48,192 nucleotides of DNA from Phycisphaerales bacterium (GTDB taxonomy: Bacteria > Bacteroidota > Bacteroidia > Chitinophagales > Chitinophagaceae): assembly GCA_030053995.1 (NCBI GenBank), contig JASGCP010000004.1:1-48192 (forward strand), read 5' to 3'. The notes beneath the pieces are model-generated. The model was given only the letters and a program-made list of their open reading frames with translations, did no database searches and was not told where the DNA came from. Every line of letters starts with the position of its first letter. Position 1 is the first letter of the stretch. Positions 17,733-27,323 of the stretch are shown here, in pieces. Both the position numbers and the translations under genes were made by a program.

Positions 17733-18881
17733 CTATTGTAATATCTCTCTGCTAATAACTAATTTTTGAATTTCTGAAGTCCCTTCACCAATTGTAGTGA
17801 TACGAGCATCTCGTAAATACTTTTCTACGGGATATTCTTTACTATATCCATTACCACCCAATATTTGCATAGCTTCATTCGATACATAAACCGCCGTTTC
17901 ACTGGCAAAATACTTAGCCATTGCTGAATGAAGATTGATATTATTACTTTGCTTAATCTTCGAATTACAAGATTGTAAAATAAGCAATTCAGAACCATTA
18001 ATCTTTAAAACCATATCAGCTAGTTTAAAACTAATAGCTTGAAAATTTCCTATCAATTGATCAAACTGTGCCCTTTCTTTTGCATAATTTAAAGCACATT
18101 CATAAGCTCCTTTAGCACACCCAACGGATAAAGCCGCTATTGATATGCGCCCGCCCTCTAATATTTTCATAGCCTGATGAAAACCAGTACCAATTTGCCC
18201 AAGTCTTTGTGTATCACTTACTACGCAATGTTCAAATATCATTTCAGCTGTTTCACTAGCACGAACACCTAATTTATGCTCTTTTTTACCGGCTTTAAGT
18301 CCTGGTGTATTTCTCTCCACAATAAATGCAGTTACATTATTAGCAGTTCGAGGCTCAGCTGTACGGCAAAGCACAACAGCCACCTCACTACTTTTACCAT
18401 GTGTAATCCAACATTTTGTACCATTAATTTCCCATTTATCACCAATCTTAGTAGCTACGGTTTTCATGTTGCTCGCATCACTACCAGTAGTTGGTTCAGT
18501 AAGTGCCCAAGCACCTATCCAATCACCATTTGTTAATTGTGGTAGGTATTTTGCTCGCTGTTCTTCTGTACCAAACTGATAAATATGTTGCGTACACAAA
18601 GAATTATGTGCAGCTACACTCAGTGCAACACCTGAACAAACTTTTGCAAGCTCAATCAGCATAGATACATACTCATAATATCCCATCGATGCACCACCGT
18701 ACTTTTCTGGTATTAACATACCCATAAATCCTAATTCACCCATTTTTTTGAATAGTTCTCTTGGAAACACCTCAAGTTCATCCCATTCTTTATAAAATGG
18801 TATAATATGTTTCCGGGCAAAATCAGCAACATTCTTTGCCACTTGCTCCCCTAATTCAGAATACACAACATTATTACCCAT
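17733..18881 (-). CDS. Acyl-CoA dehydrogenase
   Basis: This FAD enzyme introduces a double bond in acyl-CoA in fatty-acid or branched-chain amino-acid breakdown. From MGNNVVYSEL the 382 residues fit the family. Features include the WALTEPTTGSDAS FAD/substrate block, KCWITHG, GGRISIAALSVG, the FQAISFKLADM segment and the C-terminal QILGGNGYSKEYPVEKYLRD. The Glu of IGEGTSEIQ is at the place of the catalytic base of short-chain and butyryl-type enzymes. The start at 18881 was preferred because the upstream extension would overlap the preceding lipoprotein gene. Chain-length specificity cannot be told from sequence alone. Confidence 0.92.
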   Translation of the reverse strand: MGNNVVYSELGEQVAKNVADFARKHIIPFYKEWDELEVFPRELFKKMGELGFMGMLIPEKYGGASMGYYEYVSMLIELAKVCSGVALSVAAHNSLCTQHIYQFGTEEQRAKYLPQLTNGDWIGAWALTEPTTGSDASNMKTVATKIGDKWEINGTKCWITHGKSSEVAVVLCRTAEPRTANNVTAFIVERNTPGLKAGKKEHKLGVRASETAEMIFEHCVVSDTQRLGQIGTGFHQAMKILEGGRISIAALSVGCAKGAYECALNYAKERAQFDQLIGNFQAISFKLADMVLKINGSELLILQSCNSKIKQSNNINLHSAMAKYFASETAVYVSNEAMQILGGNGYSKEYPVEKYLRDARITTIGEGTSEIQKLVISREILQ

Positions 18882-18900
18882 GATGAGTATATTTAGTTTA

Positions 18901-19632
18901 TTAATTATTCCTATTTCTTTGAGTAGTATAACGTTTTTTTGCAAAAACATGATTATCATGCATATTGCTAATAACCAAAGTAGCCTGATTATTGGCCATA
19001 CCCTGCAAAGAATTAGGCTGATAGCTCACTGACTGGCACGAATATAAAGGTATAGAATCACTATTGATATCAAACAAATTCACTTCATAATAATAATTAG
19101 TAACATTTTCAATGTACCCTGGCGATATTAATAAAGGTGGGGAATATCCTAAATAATAGCCCCCCCATCCGCCCCAGCCATAACCAAATCCCCCGCCCCA
19201 ACCACCACCCCATCCCCCCCATCCGTATGGACCATAACCGGTATAAGTAGGTTGTATATATTCTTTCTCCTTATCTTTGTCCAATAAAGTTATGGTTATA
19301 ACACCGTCTATATTTTTATTTCTTATGCTCATCTTTAGATCACTAATATTAGAATCACCAATAATTTTATCATTAGAGCCAAATAAAGAAGTATAAGCAA
19401 CGGCTGGTACACCTATTCGATGTAATTGTTTAACAAAGGCATTCTCGAATATTGCTTGATTCTCAAATTCCTTAAATTTCATCATGCCAACTACCATTAC
19501 CTTTTTAAAAAGCAAATGCTTATCAGCATTAGGATTCCATACATTGAGAATGTTATAGTTTGCACACCCTATTATTCCTACCGTTGAAAATAATAAGGGA
19601 CATAAGACCAGAATAAATATTTTTTTCATCAT
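18901..19632 (-). CDS. Lipoprotein with Gly/Trp/Tyr-rich central stretch
   Basis: The N-terminus is a signal peptide with a lipobox-like GIIGC (Cys 23). A domain of about 110 residues follows, with KVMVVGMMKFKEFENQ and an ENAFVKQLHRIGVPAVAYTSLF segment, suggestive of the periplasmic DUF4136-like or TPR-free lipoprotein families. Then comes a low-complexity part, roughly residues 130-160, made of Gly, Trp and Tyr (GYGPYGWGGWGGGWGG). The last 80 residues resume a folded strand pattern. Function is unknown; an outer-membrane-anchored periplasmic location is inferred. It lies 19 bases upstream of the acyl-CoA dehydrogenase gene on the same strand. Confidence 0.7.
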   Translation of the reverse strand: MMKKIFILVLCPLLFSTVGIIGCANYNILNVWNPNADKHLLFKKVMVVGMMKFKEFENQAIFENAFVKQLHRIGVPAVAYTSLFGSNDKIIGDSNISDLKMSIRNKNIDGVITITLLDKDKEKEYIQPTYTGYGPYGWGGWGGGWGGGFGYGWGGWGGYYLGYSPPLLISPGYIENVTNYYYEVNLFDINSDSIPLYSCQSVSYQPNSLQGMANNQATLVISNMHDNHVFAKKRYTTQRNRNN

Positions 19633-19716
19633 GCTAATTTTTTTAATAAAACACCTTAAAGGTATAATAAAAATAACAAAGAACTAATTTGTTTAATAAT
19701 AGCAGTTGCACATGAC

Positions 19717-21060
19717 TTATATTGCATGAACATGAGCTCCAATAGCAGATAATAAAGCATCTATTTTCAATCTACACTCATTATATTCACTTTCTGCATC
19801 ACTACTCTTAGTAATTGCTCCCCCCGTCCATACAGCTAAAGCAGATTCTATAGTATTATAGAATAAACTTCTAATAATAACATTTGAATCAAAATCGCCT
19901 TCAGGTGTAATATAAAAAACAGACCCACTATACAAACCGCGGTCACGAGCTTCAAACTGATGGGTTAATTCTAAAACTCGTTTTTTAGGGACTCCTGTCA
20001 TACTACCCATTGGAAAACAAGCTTGCATACAACTAAACCAGTCTTTATCAGGATATAACGAACCGACTACGGTAGAAATCATGTGATATAGATTTTTAAA
20101 AGAATATATCGCACAGCACTCGGATACCTTTACCGAAGATGGTATGCACACCTTGCTGAAATCATTTCTCACTAAATCAACAATCATGATATTCTCTGTT
20201 ATTTCTTTTTTGTTAAGACTAAACATTTTTTTTTCCATACCAACATCATTTGATTGTCCAGTTTTACGATAAGTCCCCTTGATGGGTTGCGATAACAAAC
20301 AACTACCTTTTTTCTTTATAAACCGTTCGGGACTCATCGATAACAGATAATGGTTATTATATTTATAGAAACAAGCCATGGGCATTTTTATACTTTTGCC
20401 CAATACAGCATATATACTTTCTAAATCTATACTGTTTTCTATCTTAGCGAAGAAGCCTTGACAATAATTTATTTCATAACAATCGCCTTGCTGAATATGT
20501 TCCTTTAATTTATTAATACGATTACAGTACTCTAGCTTCGATAAATAGGGCGTAAATAATAATGAATCTTGAATAAAACAAGCATTAAAATCAGGTATGT
20601 CAATAGAGCTTATTAAGCTAAAAACCTCGTCACAATTTCTCGTAAGCGAAGAAATAAAAATGCAATGACTATCTATCGCTTTTATAATTATATCAGGTCT
20701 AAATAAAAAACAAGCCGAAGGTTTACCTACTTTACTCATAGGTTCTTCCTGCGGATCATTAAAAATTAGATCCTCCGTATAGGCATAAAACTCAAACGAC
20801 AAGTTTCCAAAAATCCAATCTTTAGTTTCAGTGACATATTGTTGCAAATAAGCATTAAATACGCTATTATCCTCCTTTCTATCAGATGTGCATACCGATA
20901 CCGCTCCTATGGCAAATAAAAAAATATATTCATCCTCACGATATGTTTTACTATTTGTATCTAAGAGAGCAACCGGCGAATATGATTTTGACCATATTAA
21001 TGATTGTATTTTAAACTTGTCAATATCACCGACTAAAAATCGGGCAAAATACCTATTCAT
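19717..21060 (-). CDS. pabB: Aminodeoxychorismate synthase component I
   Basis: The enzyme converts chorismate with ammonia to aminodeoxychorismate, the precursor of p-aminobenzoate for folate. In the C-terminal chorismate-binding domain of this 447-residue protein are SPERF (243-247), QPIKGT with Lys261 at the nucleophile position diagnostic of PabB, MIVDLVRND, FPMGSMTGVPK, RGLYSGSV and SDAESEYNEC. The N-terminal half is weakly conserved, as is usual. The Lys in place of the Ala found in anthranilate synthase separates PabB from TrpE. No pabA-like glutaminase gene is adjacent. The gene follows the Lys-rich protein gene by 26 bases. Confidence 0.9.
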   Translation of the reverse strand: MNRYFARFLVGDIDKFKIQSLIWSKSYSPVALLDTNSKTYREDEYIFLFAIGAVSVCTSDRKEDNSVFNAYLQQYVTETKDWIFGNLSFEFYAYTEDLIFNDPQEEPMSKVGKPSACFLFRPDIIIKAIDSHCIFISSLTRNCDEVFSLISSIDIPDFNACFIQDSLLFTPYLSKLEYCNRINKLKEHIQQGDCYEINYCQGFFAKIENSIDLESIYAVLGKSIKMPMACFYKYNNHYLLSMSPERFIKKKGSCLLSQPIKGTYRKTGQSNDVGMEKKMFSLNKKEITENIMIVDLVRNDFSKVCIPSSVKVSECCAIYSFKNLYHMISTVVGSLYPDKDWFSCMQACFPMGSMTGVPKKRVLELTHQFEARDRGLYSGSVFYITPEGDFDSNVIIRSLFYNTIESALAVWTGGAITKSSDAESEYNECRLKIDALLSAIGAHVHAI

Positions 21061-21086
21061 CTATTTGTAATGCATAATATCAACCA

Positions 21087-21677
21087 TTAAAAATCATCAT
21101 CATTAATATCTTCGGAAGGATCAAGATCGTCATCATCGAAATTAAATTCACTATCATCTAAATCCACTTCATTGGGCATATCATCATCATCATTATTATT
21201 ATTTCTATTACCCTTATTATTTTTTGATTTTCCTGTTGGTAGTGAAATTTCATTGAACTCATCATCAGTAAAAGAGACATCGCCACCCCAATCATCATCA
21301 CCCATATCCTCGCCCATATCATCAACAATAGGCGGTTGTTTTCTAAAACTATTATCTTTTATATTTTCTATAAAATTATTTTTAGTCTTATTCTTACCAT
21401 CACTAGTTGATTTAGATTTACTTACAGTTTTGTGGACAGTTTTTTTTACAGATTCTTTTGTGTTTACTTTAGAAACACTTTTCTTAGTTGCCACTTTTGA
21501 AGCAGGTTTAACAGTTTTCTTCACTAATTTTTTAGCCGTCTTTTTCTTAGCATTTGCTTGGCTCTTCTTCAAGGTACTATCCTTTTTTTTAATAGTCTTA
21601 GACTTTGCCTTAGCGTTATTGGTAGCTTTTTTTGCAACAACCTTTTTGGTATTATTTTTTTTCTTTTTTACAGCCAT
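21087..21677 (-). CDS. Lysine-rich histone H1-like protein with acidic tail
   Basis: This 196-residue protein has sharply split charge. Residues 1 to about 105 are Lys/Ala/Ser/Thr-rich with repeated KK, KKTV and KKSVSK units like histone H1 tails. Residues from about 115 to the end are Asp/Glu/Asn-rich, with runs such as DDDD and a final EDINDDDF. There is almost no hydrophobic core, so most is expected to be disordered. The basic part suggests nucleic acid binding; the acidic part could compete with or modulate it. It lies between purA (74 bases upstream) and pabB (26 bases downstream). Low-complexity composition makes family matching unreliable. Confidence 0.7.
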   Translation of the reverse strand: MAVKKKKNNTKKVVAKKATNNAKAKSKTIKKKDSTLKKSQANAKKKTAKKLVKKTVKPASKVATKKSVSKVNTKESVKKTVHKTVSKSKSTSDGKNKTKNNFIENIKDNSFRKQPPIVDDMGEDMGDDDWGGDVSFTDDEFNEISLPTGKSKNNKGNRNNNNDDDDMPNEVDLDDSEFNFDDDDLDPSEDINDDDF

Positions 21678-21751
21678 ATTAAATTGTTTTTATTGTAAAT
21701 AATAATTGTTTAGAATACAAATTTGAATATATTTTTTAAAATAGCAAAATT

Positions 21752-23026
21752 TTATTTTAAATCAACATTAATTAATTGCTCTCTATTGGGACCATTAGAA
21801 ATACAACAGATAGGCACACCAATTTGTTGTTGAATCATTGTAATATAAGTAATCAATGCGTCCGGAAAATCAGCTTGATTTTTGAACACAGATGAATCAG
21901 TATTCCAACCTTGTAATTTTAAATAATGTGGTCTCAAATTATCATATTGATAACAAGAAGATGGCACCTGATTAACTATTGCTCCTTCTTTCATATATGT
22001 ACTACAAACAGATAATGATTGAAATTGATCTAAAATATCCGTTTTAGTCATAACGACTTTCGTAACACCATTAAGCATACATGCGAATCTCAAAGCAACT
22101 AAATCAATCCACCCACAACGTCGAGGACGACCAGTAGTAGCCCCAAATTCATTCCCAATTCTTCTAATTTTATCACCTTCCTCATCTAAGAGTTCGGTGG
22201 GAAATGGTCCACCACCAACTCTTGTACAATAAGACTTGGTAACACCATAAACATCACGAATTTTATGCGGAGATACACCAAGACCAGTACAAACCCCCCC
22301 GGTTACTGTATTGGACGATGTTACATAAGGAAAAGTTCCAAAATCAACATCTAACATAACCCCTTGTGCACCTTCAGCTAAAATTTTTTTTCCTTGTACA
22401 ATTTGATCATTCAAGTAATATTCAAGAGAAACTATTTTAAACTTCCTAATAAAATCGATCGACTCAAAAAATAAACTTTCATCAGGTGCTATTTCTTCAT
22501 TAAAATTAAAGTTCTCAAGTAGTTTTTTATGTTTATCCTTCAAATCATTATAAATTTTCATAAATCCGGGTTCCAATACATCGATCAATCTTATTGCATT
22601 CCTACCAGTTTTATCCATATAAGCTGGTCCTATTCCGCGCAATGTTGAACCTATTTTATTTTGTTTTTTATATGCTTCACTGGCTTTATCTAATGATCTA
22701 TGTGTTGGAATAATAATATTTGTCCGTTCGGAAATTAATATCCTACTAATAGGATCAATACCAACATTTATTAATTTTTCATATTCCTTCTTAAAAGTAA
22801 TAGGATCTAACACAACGCCGTTGCCAATAACATTCATGCATTTTTCATAAAAAACGCCTGATGGAATTTGGTGTAAGACAATCTTCTGATCATTAAAATA
22901 TAAAGTATGCCCTGCATTAGGTCCGCCCTGAAAACGAGCAACAATATCGTAATTAGAAGCGAACTTATCAACGATTTTACCTTTACCCTCATCCCCCCAC
23001 TGCAAACCAAAAATTACATCTATCAT
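21752..23026 (-). CDS. purA: Adenylosuccinate synthetase
   Basis: The enzyme joins IMP and aspartate with GTP to make adenylosuccinate, committing to AMP. The 424-residue protein starts MIDVIFGLQWGDEGKGKIVD, the family P-loop GDEGKGK at 11-17. GGPNAGHT, the SERTNIIIPTHRSLD block, GSTLRGIGPAYMDKTGR, EGAQGVMLDVDFGTFPYVTSS and TTGRPRRCGW follow. All active-site motifs are intact. It heads a minus-strand series with the Lys-rich protein and pabB. A 106-base gap separates it from the cytochrome oxidase gene upstream. Confidence 0.97.
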   Translation of the reverse strand: MIDVIFGLQWGDEGKGKIVDKFASNYDIVARFQGGPNAGHTLYFNDQKIVLHQIPSGVFYEKCMNVIGNGVVLDPITFKKEYEKLINVGIDPISRILISERTNIIIPTHRSLDKASEAYKKQNKIGSTLRGIGPAYMDKTGRNAIRLIDVLEPGFMKIYNDLKDKHKKLLENFNFNEEIAPDESLFFESIDFIRKFKIVSLEYYLNDQIVQGKKILAEGAQGVMLDVDFGTFPYVTSSNTVTGGVCTGLGVSPHKIRDVYGVTKSYCTRVGGGPFPTELLDEEGDKIRRIGNEFGATTGRPRRCGWIDLVALRFACMLNGVTKVVMTKTDILDQFQSLSVCSTYMKEGAIVNQVPSSCYQYDNLRPHYLKLQGWNTDSSVFKNQADFPDALITYITMIQQQIGVPICCISNGPNREQLINVDLK

Positions 23027-23132
23027 ATTAAGCTATTAAAATAAAAAGGAAGCATAAAAATGTTTTAAGCACCTTAAGAAAGTGATGTAAATTTCATGAC
23101 AATGCTACTGGATAAATAAAACACGGATATAT

Positions 23133-24905
23133 CTAATGACCATCATCAATTTCATTTGGACCAATTGGTTCTGTTTGCGGAATATAGTCTCTACCACCTT
23201 TACTATAATCGTACGGCCAACGATAAACTTCTGGTATTTCACCAGGCCAATTACCATGTATTCCATGTATAGGGGTTGTCCATTCCAATGTATTAGCCTT
23301 CCAAGGATTTGGCGTCTTTAATACCCTACCAAAGATCACGGAATAAAAAAAGTTGAATATAAAGATTAGTTGCGTTAAAAATACAACGGCTGCTACCGTA
23401 CTAATAAATCTATTAAGATCAGCAAACTGCTTAAAGCTTTCCCAAGTACTATAATCGTAGTAGCGTCTTGGCATACCTGCTAATCCTTGATAATGCATCG
23501 GCCAAAATATTAAATAAGCACCTATAATTGTTACCCAAAAATGAATATACCCCAAAGTATTGTTCATATAGCGACCATACATTTTAGGGAACCAATGATA
23601 AATACCAGCAAACATGCCAAACATAGCCGATACTGCCATAACAATATGAAAATGTGCGATAACAAAATAAGTATCGTGTAAATGAATATCTAAAGAAGAA
23701 TTACCTAACCAAATACCAGTAAGCCCGCCAGATATAAAAAGGCTAACAAAACCAATAGCAAATAACATAGCCGGCGTAAAATGAATACTACCCCGCCATA
23801 TAGTAGTCAACCAATTAAAAACTTTAACTGCTGACGGAACTGCAATCAATAAAGTCAACAACACAAAAATCGAACCCAAAAAAGGATTTAAACCCGTTAC
23901 AAACATGTGGTGTGCCCAAACTAAAAATGCTAATAACAAGATAGCAAACATAGAAACAACCATTGCTAAATAACCGAATATAGGCTTACGAGCATTAACG
24001 GCTAAAACCTCAGAAACCAATCCCATAGCAGGCAAAATGATAATATAAACTTCAGGATGTCCTAAAAACCAGAATAAGTGTTGGAACAATATTGCACTCC
24101 CCCCTTCATTAGGCAAAGCGGTACCAGCAACAAAAATATCAGACAAATAAAAACTTGTTCCAAAATGTCTATCAAATATTAATAAAATACAACCAGAAAG
24201 AAGTACTGGGAATGACAAAACTCCTAAAATAGCTGTAAACAATATAGCCCACATTGGTAAAGGTAATCGTGTCATAGATAAACCCTTCGTACGCATATTG
24301 AGGATCGTTACGATATAATTTAAACCACCTAATAATGACGATACAATAAATAAAGCCATTGCTGTTATCCAATAATCCATGCCTACACCGGAACCAGGTG
24401 AAGCCTGATGCAAAGCACTTAATGGCGGGTAGGCTGTCCAACCACCACTAAAAGGTCCTGTTTGAATAAATAGTGATGCCAACATAACTATGCTTGCTAC
24501 GAAAAAGAACCAATAACTCAACATATTCATAAATGGCGATGCCATATCTCGTGCACCTATCTGAAAAGGAATCAATAAGTTAGCAAAGGTACCACTCAAC
24601 CCACCAGTTAAAACAAAGAAAACTAAAACTGTCCCATGTATCGTTACTAAAGCGTAATAAGCCTGTGCCGTAATATGTCCACCCTCTACCCACCATTTCC
24701 CTAATATATTTTCCAACCAAGCATAATTGGCATCGGGATAGCCCAGTTGTAGTCTAAAAATAACACTAAGAATACCCCCAATAACTGCCCAAACCATACC
24801 CGTAATCAAGAACTGTTTAGATATCATCTTGTGATCTTGACTAAAAATATATTTCGTTATAAATGTTTCTTCATGATGATGTGTTGCATCTAAATTATGA
24901 CTCAT
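23133..24905 (-). CDS. ctaD: Cytochrome c oxidase subunit I
   Basis: This is the catalytic heme-copper subunit that reduces O2 to water and pumps protons. The 590-residue protein has about 12 or more membrane helices. WFLGHPEVYIIILPAMG carries the CuB His and the cross-linked Tyr. HHMFVTG gives the two other CuB His, and HDTYFVIAHFHIVM gives the heme-ligand His pair. The YALVTIHGTVLVFFVLTGG segment contains the other low-spin heme His. HPEVY points to the A-type family. It is the last gene of the act-cox operon, 30 bases after coxB. Confidence 0.97.
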   Translation of the reverse strand: MSHNLDATHHHEETFITKYIFSQDHKMISKQFLITGMVWAVIGGILSVIFRLQLGYPDANYAWLENILGKWWVEGGHITAQAYYALVTIHGTVLVFFVLTGGLSGTFANLLIPFQIGARDMASPFMNMLSYWFFFVASIVMLASLFIQTGPFSGGWTAYPPLSALHQASPGSGVGMDYWITAMALFIVSSLLGGLNYIVTILNMRTKGLSMTRLPLPMWAILFTAILGVLSFPVLLSGCILLIFDRHFGTSFYLSDIFVAGTALPNEGGSAILFQHLFWFLGHPEVYIIILPAMGLVSEVLAVNARKPIFGYLAMVVSMFAILLLAFLVWAHHMFVTGLNPFLGSIFVLLTLLIAVPSAVKVFNWLTTIWRGSIHFTPAMLFAIGFVSLFISGGLTGIWLGNSSLDIHLHDTYFVIAHFHIVMAVSAMFGMFAGIYHWFPKMYGRYMNNTLGYIHFWVTIIGAYLIFWPMHYQGLAGMPRRYYDYSTWESFKQFADLNRFISTVAAVVFLTQLIFIFNFFYSVIFGRVLKTPNPWKANTLEWTTPIHGIHGNWPGEIPEVYRWPYDYSKGGRDYIPQTEPIGPNEIDDGH

Positions 24906-24935
24906 ATAAATTGTTCTTTAAATTATTGTGGTATA

Positions 24936-26009
24936 TTAATTTTTAGTAAACAAATGCTGTTGCTTGTTATCGATCATGGTTACCTTGGTATTTGAAGTAT
25001 CAATTGGAAAGGCCAACAAATATGCAGGTTTTTGTTTAGCCCACCAAGCATCGTATTCTTCTTGCGTAAGCACCTTAATAATACCCTTCATTGAATAATG
25101 ACCATTACCGCACATTTGATCACAACTTATTTCATATTCAAAATCAGGGTTGTTTGTAATCTTTTTCATCTCTTCAGTAGTATATTTGGGCGTCAACCAC
25201 ATGGTTGTTGGAATGCCTGGTACGGCGTCCATCTTTAATCTAAATTGCGACAATCCAACATCATGAAGGACATCGCGTGAGCCAATAATCAGTTTAACAG
25301 GCTTATTTTTTATCAAATACATAGTTTGCTCTAAAACTACATCTTTATGAGCATACGGATCATCCTTAATTTGAATTGCTGCACTATCACGCCAACACAG
25401 ACCCAATGGATTGTTTGCTAAATCAATCATTTTATAATACTTTTTTCCAAAATGTCCTGGAACACCTGGGTACCTAAATATCCAACCAAACTGTTTACCA
25501 GTTACCTCAACTTCCATAGCGTCTTTAGGTGCTTCACCTGTAAAATAAAACCAATTTTTAAGTCCAAAAACAATCAACACCGTTAATACCAACGCTGGTA
25601 TAGCCGTCCAAATAAACTCTAATTTATTACTATGCGAAAAAAAGAAAACTTTTCTTTTATCTGATTCTTGATACCTCCATGCAAAATAAAAAAGTAATAT
25701 TTGTGTTACTATAAAAACAAATCCGGTAATAGCCAAAGTTATCCAAATCATCTCATCAACCTTATCCCCTTGAACGCTAGCTGATGGATAAGCTAATAAA
25801 GTTTTTTTGAACAACAAATTATTACAAATATATGCTCCCCAAAGTCCAAGTATCAGAAAAATAATCATCAGCCAGCCATTAATCTTATTATTTTGCTTTC
25901 TATTCGCTTCCTCACCTCTCAAAATAGATACATATTCACTGGCTTTTGCAACCTGGAATGTAATAACAAAAACTAAAAGGACTACAGCAATAATCAAATA
26001 AATTGTCAT
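24936..26009 (-). CDS. coxB: Cytochrome c oxidase subunit II
   Basis: Subunit II receives electrons through the binuclear CuA centre. The C-terminal cupredoxin domain has CDQMCGNGHYSM, with Cys296, Cys300, His304 and Met307 as CuA ligands, and GSRDVLHDVGL holds the other His. Two hydrophobic hairpin helices lie around 85-160, and an extra N-terminal helix pair precedes them. The acidic/aromatic VEVTGKQFGWIFRYPG strand is conserved for electron entry. Unlike caa3 subunits there is no fused cytochrome c domain at the C-terminus (the protein ends 48 residues past the CuA motif). Electrons must therefore come from a separate heme domain, probably the monoheme domain of ActA or ActE. Confidence 0.95.
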   Translation of the reverse strand: MTIYLIIAVVLLVFVITFQVAKASEYVSILRGEEANRKQNNKINGWLMIIFLILGLWGAYICNNLLFKKTLLAYPSASVQGDKVDEMIWITLAITGFVFIVTQILLFYFAWRYQESDKRKVFFFSHSNKLEFIWTAIPALVLTVLIVFGLKNWFYFTGEAPKDAMEVEVTGKQFGWIFRYPGVPGHFGKKYYKMIDLANNPLGLCWRDSAAIQIKDDPYAHKDVVLEQTMYLIKNKPVKLIIGSRDVLHDVGLSQFRLKMDAVPGIPTTMWLTPKYTTEEMKKITNNPDFEYEISCDQMCGNGHYSMKGIIKVLTQEEYDAWWAKQKPAYLLAFPIDTSNTKVTMIDNKQQHLFTKN

Positions 26010-26046
26010 GTTACAATAAAATTTTAATACTTATACAATATCATTT

Positions 26047-27279
26047 TTAAGAGTGATGAATGACACTTTCTTTCAAGAACGGATTGTACTTTGCTATTAG
26101 CGGTTTTTTAGTTAATGCAAAAGCTACGCCATAAATCATTACGCCAACAAAAAATGCAAGAACACCAAAATCAAACCATGAAAGTGATACTTCTTGTTTA
26201 GAAAGACTACCCATAACCATTTGATAAAAATCCATCCAATGTCCTAAAATAATAAAAGTAGCCATAAATGCAATCCAATTATACTTTCTTTTTGAATCAT
26301 TAGACATTAACAACAGTATAGGAAAAACAAAATTAATAATAAGATTTAAGAAAAAAATACCCCTGTAAGCCCCTTGCATTCTATGTTTAAAATAAACAAC
26401 CTCATCTGGAATATTAGCGTACCAAATGAGCATAAACTGTGCAAACCAAAGATAAGTCCAAAATATAGAGAACGCAAAAATAAATTTACCTAAATCATGC
26501 AGATGTTCTTGATTCGTAAGCTCTAAATAATTATTATTTTTTAAATATACAACCCAGAGTGCTATCAAAGACAAGCCACTAACAAAACTACTAGCAAAAG
26601 TGTACCAACTATACATTGAACTATACCAATGTGGATCAATACTCATCATCCAAAACCATGGAACAGTAGAGCCAACCGTTAAAGCAAACCAAACGACAAA
26701 CAAGGAAGCCGTAACTGTATTTTTCCAAATGTATTTCTTACCCTTTTCACCTAATAACGGACCCTTATCTGCCTCAGAACTTAATACACGCATCCGCCAA
26801 CCTAACAATGACCAAAGAGCTAACGTCAAGACAGTCCATATCAAATAAAACTTAACATTTAAAAATCCCTGCTTACCTTTTAAAACTTCATCATGTTGTA
26901 CGACATCTGTATTCAACCAACCATAAATATGATAGTTGTGATCAATCGCCACAACATAAAATAAAATAAGAAAAGTCAACACACCAAAAATGGGCACCAT
27001 ACAAGATATAGCCTCCGGTACTCTTCTAAAAGAAGCCTGCCATCCACCCATCGCAAGTGTAGTAAAGCAAACAAAAAACATTGAAGCATTACAAATTAAT
27101 GTCCAAAATATCGTGTTATACATTAACACCCCCCAAAATTGAGCACTAACAGCATTATCGGTGCTTAAGCCCTTTGTAAAAAAACCACTTAAAATTGTTA
27201 AAATTCCAATTATCAACAACAAAGCCGCTATAGCCTTTAATTTTTTAGGAATTTTAAATTTTTCTCTTAATGCGATCAT
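26047..27279 (-). CDS. actF: Alternative complex III subunit ActF (NrfD-like)
   Basis: This 410-residue multi-span protein (about ten membrane helices) is the second NrfD-related, quinone-side subunit of alternative complex III. It lies in its usual place after the monoheme subunit and before coxB. Segments such as VSAQFWGVLMYNTIFW, LLGWRMRVLSSEADKG and GSTVPWFWMMSIDPHWYS are typical. Its role is to build the membrane part that couples quinol oxidation. Assignment to ActF rather than ActC rests on gene order and on the lack of the longer ActC termini. Confidence 0.88.
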   Translation of the reverse strand: MIALREKFKIPKKLKAIAALLLIIGILTILSGFFTKGLSTDNAVSAQFWGVLMYNTIFWTLICNASMFFVCFTTLAMGGWQASFRRVPEAISCMVPIFGVLTFLILFYVVAIDHNYHIYGWLNTDVVQHDEVLKGKQGFLNVKFYLIWTVLTLALWSLLGWRMRVLSSEADKGPLLGEKGKKYIWKNTVTASLFVVWFALTVGSTVPWFWMMSIDPHWYSSMYSWYTFASSFVSGLSLIALWVVYLKNNNYLELTNQEHLHDLGKFIFAFSIFWTYLWFAQFMLIWYANIPDEVVYFKHRMQGAYRGIFFLNLIINFVFPILLLMSNDSKRKYNWIAFMATFIILGHWMDFYQMVMGSLSKQEVSLSWFDFGVLAFFVGVMIYGVAFALTKKPLIAKYNPFLKESVIHHS

Positions 27280-27323
27280 CTTTTATTTTATTTAAGTTAT
27301 TTAATTACAATGATAGGTGATAA

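Noticed and set aside
18882-18959. N-terminal extension of the acyl-CoA dehydrogenase
   Set aside because: It overlaps the preceding lipoprotein gene; the family N-terminus fits the Met at 18881.
21172-21702. Long plus-strand ORF opposite the Lys-rich protein
   Set aside because: It is the mirror of a low-complexity Lys/Asp coding sequence; its Phe/Leu-rich product is the expected artefact.
24936-26009. Idea that subunit II is of the caa3 type with a fused cytochrome c
   Set aside because: The protein ends 48 residues after the CuA motif and contains no CxxCH.
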